Both the position numbers and the translations under genes were made by a program. The notes below the pieces were generated by a model. That model was given only the letters and a program-made list of their open reading frames with translations, had not been told where the DNA came from and searched no databases. Below are positions 34,097-35,254 of a stretch of 35,254 nt of DNA, in pieces. The DNA is from an uncultured Oscillochloris sp. GTDB taxonomy: Bacteria; Chloroflexota; Chloroflexia; Chloroflexales; Chloroflexaceae. Every line of letters starts with the position of its first letter. The stretch's first letter is position 1. The DNA lies in the NCBI GenBank assembly GCA_903916565.1, contig CAIWXH010000732.1, forward strand, positions 1 to 35,254, in the 5' to 3' direction.

Positions 34097-34954
34097 CTAA
34101 CCCTTCCGCAGCGTGAACATCACATAGAGCGGGTCGCTACGATCCAGGCGCTCTTCAAGGGGATGCACGATGAGGGCGAGCAGCAGATCTTTCAGCACGA
34201 ACTTACGCCAATAGCGCGTGAGCCGCGTCTCGTGGTAGCGCCCGTTGAGGATCGAGCGCCCGAAGCCGCGCAGCTTGCCGAGGCGCAGGTTCGCGGGGCG
34301 CACATAGACCCGCTGAATATCTTCGTCGGTGTAGAAGCGGAAGAACGAGCCAGCCTTGCCCTCCTGGACGAAGGCGTTGGGGCCAACCTGCACAAACTTC
34401 CGAATACCCTTGAAGAAATCGCGGCGCACCGTGCTGGTGTAGGGGATTGTCAGGGCAGCGAGGCCATCCTTGGCGAGCACCCGCCCAAGCTCAACACCGA
34501 CAGCGGCATCATCGGGAATATGTTCCAGCGACGAGACGGCGGAGACGCGCAGGACGCTGCCGTCGCGGATGGGCATGTGGGTGGCGCTGGCGACCAGGGG
34601 GAAGAAGCGCCCATCGCCGGGGCGGGCTGTCTCGCGGCGCTTCGCCAACTGCCAGCGCACGCGCTCGGGGGCAAGCTCAAGCACCACCACATCAACGCCC
34701 TCTTTCGCCAGCATGTGTGGGTACGACGAGGTGCCGGAGCCAAGGTCAAGCACCAGATCGCCACGGCGCAAATCGAGCGCCTTGGTGGCCCACGGGTACT
34801 CGATGATGCGCCAGAGACTGAAATCGTTGACGGTCTCGCGCAGCACACGCCAGCCGTTAAGGGCGATCTCGTAGGCGATGGTGCGCCACGCGGGGAGGCG
34901 CACGGGCCTGCGGGGCGGGGCGGCAGGAGCAGTCACAGCTTCCTCAACTACCAT
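34097..34954 (-). CDS. Class I SAM-dependent methyltransferase
   Basis: RRGDLVLDLGSGTSSYPHMLAKEGVDVVVLELAPERVRWQLAKRRE...VSAVSSLEHIPDDAAVGVELGRVLAKDGLAALTIPY; ATG 34954 (MVVEEAV) preferred. Confidence 0.85.
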   Translation of the reverse strand: MVVEEAVTAPAAPPRRPVRLPAWRTIAYEIALNGWRVLRETVNDFSLWRIIEYPWATKALDLRRGDLVLDLGSGTSSYPHMLAKEGVDVVVLELAPERVRWQLAKRRETARPGDGRFFPLVASATHMPIRDGSVLRVSAVSSLEHIPDDAAVGVELGRVLAKDGLAALTIPYTSTVRRDFFKGIRKFVQVGPNAFVQEGKAGSFFRFYTDEDIQRVYVRPANLRLGKLRGFGRSILNGRYHETRLTRYWRKFVLKDLLLALIVHPLEERLDRSDPLYVMFTLRKG

Positions 34955-35155
34955 GGTCTCGCTATACGCTGGAGCGCGAATGCTGCAAAGCGTCAATCAT
35001 GATGATTTGCAGATTTCACGCTACATGGTGGTGCAATAATTATCCTACATTCATTTTACCGCATCACAGTCACTTCTGCAAACCTGCCCCTTGCCTTCGC
35101 ATGGCGGTTGCAACGGCTCTTGCGCACTTTTGGTGATTCGGGTCATCTGGCGTGC

Positions 35156-35254
35156 TTAGGCCATCAGTCGTAGCTTTAACAGATCGAGTTTCGCACGCCC
35201 ATACATCTGCCGTTTCACCTGCTTCAGCCGGTTGACGTGGCCCTCGGTCGGGCC
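35156..35254 (-). mobile_element. ISL3-family transposase, C-terminal end only (continues beyond window)
   Basis: Reverse strand reads GPTEGHVNRLKQVKRQMYGRAKLDLLKLRLMA*, the characteristic ISL3 transposase C-terminal signature. Confidence 0.8.

Noticed and set aside
1-35254. tRNA or rRNA genes
   Set aside because: No convincing cloverleaf or conserved rRNA segments noticed by eye; tRNAscan-SE or Infernal would be decisive.

Overview
High-GC chromosomal window, probably Chloroflexota (inferred from gene content and repeat style, not proven). I support about 22 protein-coding genes, one decayed histidine-kinase pseudogene, one partial ISL3-type transposase at the right edge, and several dispersed repeat/hairpin families; I saw no rRNA, tRNA or CRISPR. 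From left to right: a 5'-truncated STAND/NACHT-like HEAT-repeat protein; a carrier-protein cluster (AMP-ligase, AsnB-like amidotransferase, divergent NadE-like enzyme, ACP, AcpS, SGNH-like lipoprotein, hexapeptide acyltransferase); a GAF-hybrid kinase-Hpt, then REC-CpaE-like, Flp-pilin-like/jelly-roll fusion and a TM/CarboxypepD-like protein; a minus-strand operon of corrinoid protein, UroD-family methyltransferase and DUF1638-like/GAF/GGDEF cyclase; a repeat island; two TrkA-N proteins, P-type ATPase and UspA; DUF4395 plus thioredoxin-like; threonine dehydratase; SDR; two methyltransferases and a GT4. The best candidates for an undescribed system are the corrinoid-methyltransferase/c-di-GMP operon (16935-20727) and the Dlt-like carrier-protein cluster with AsnB and NadE-like enzymes (2966-10325).
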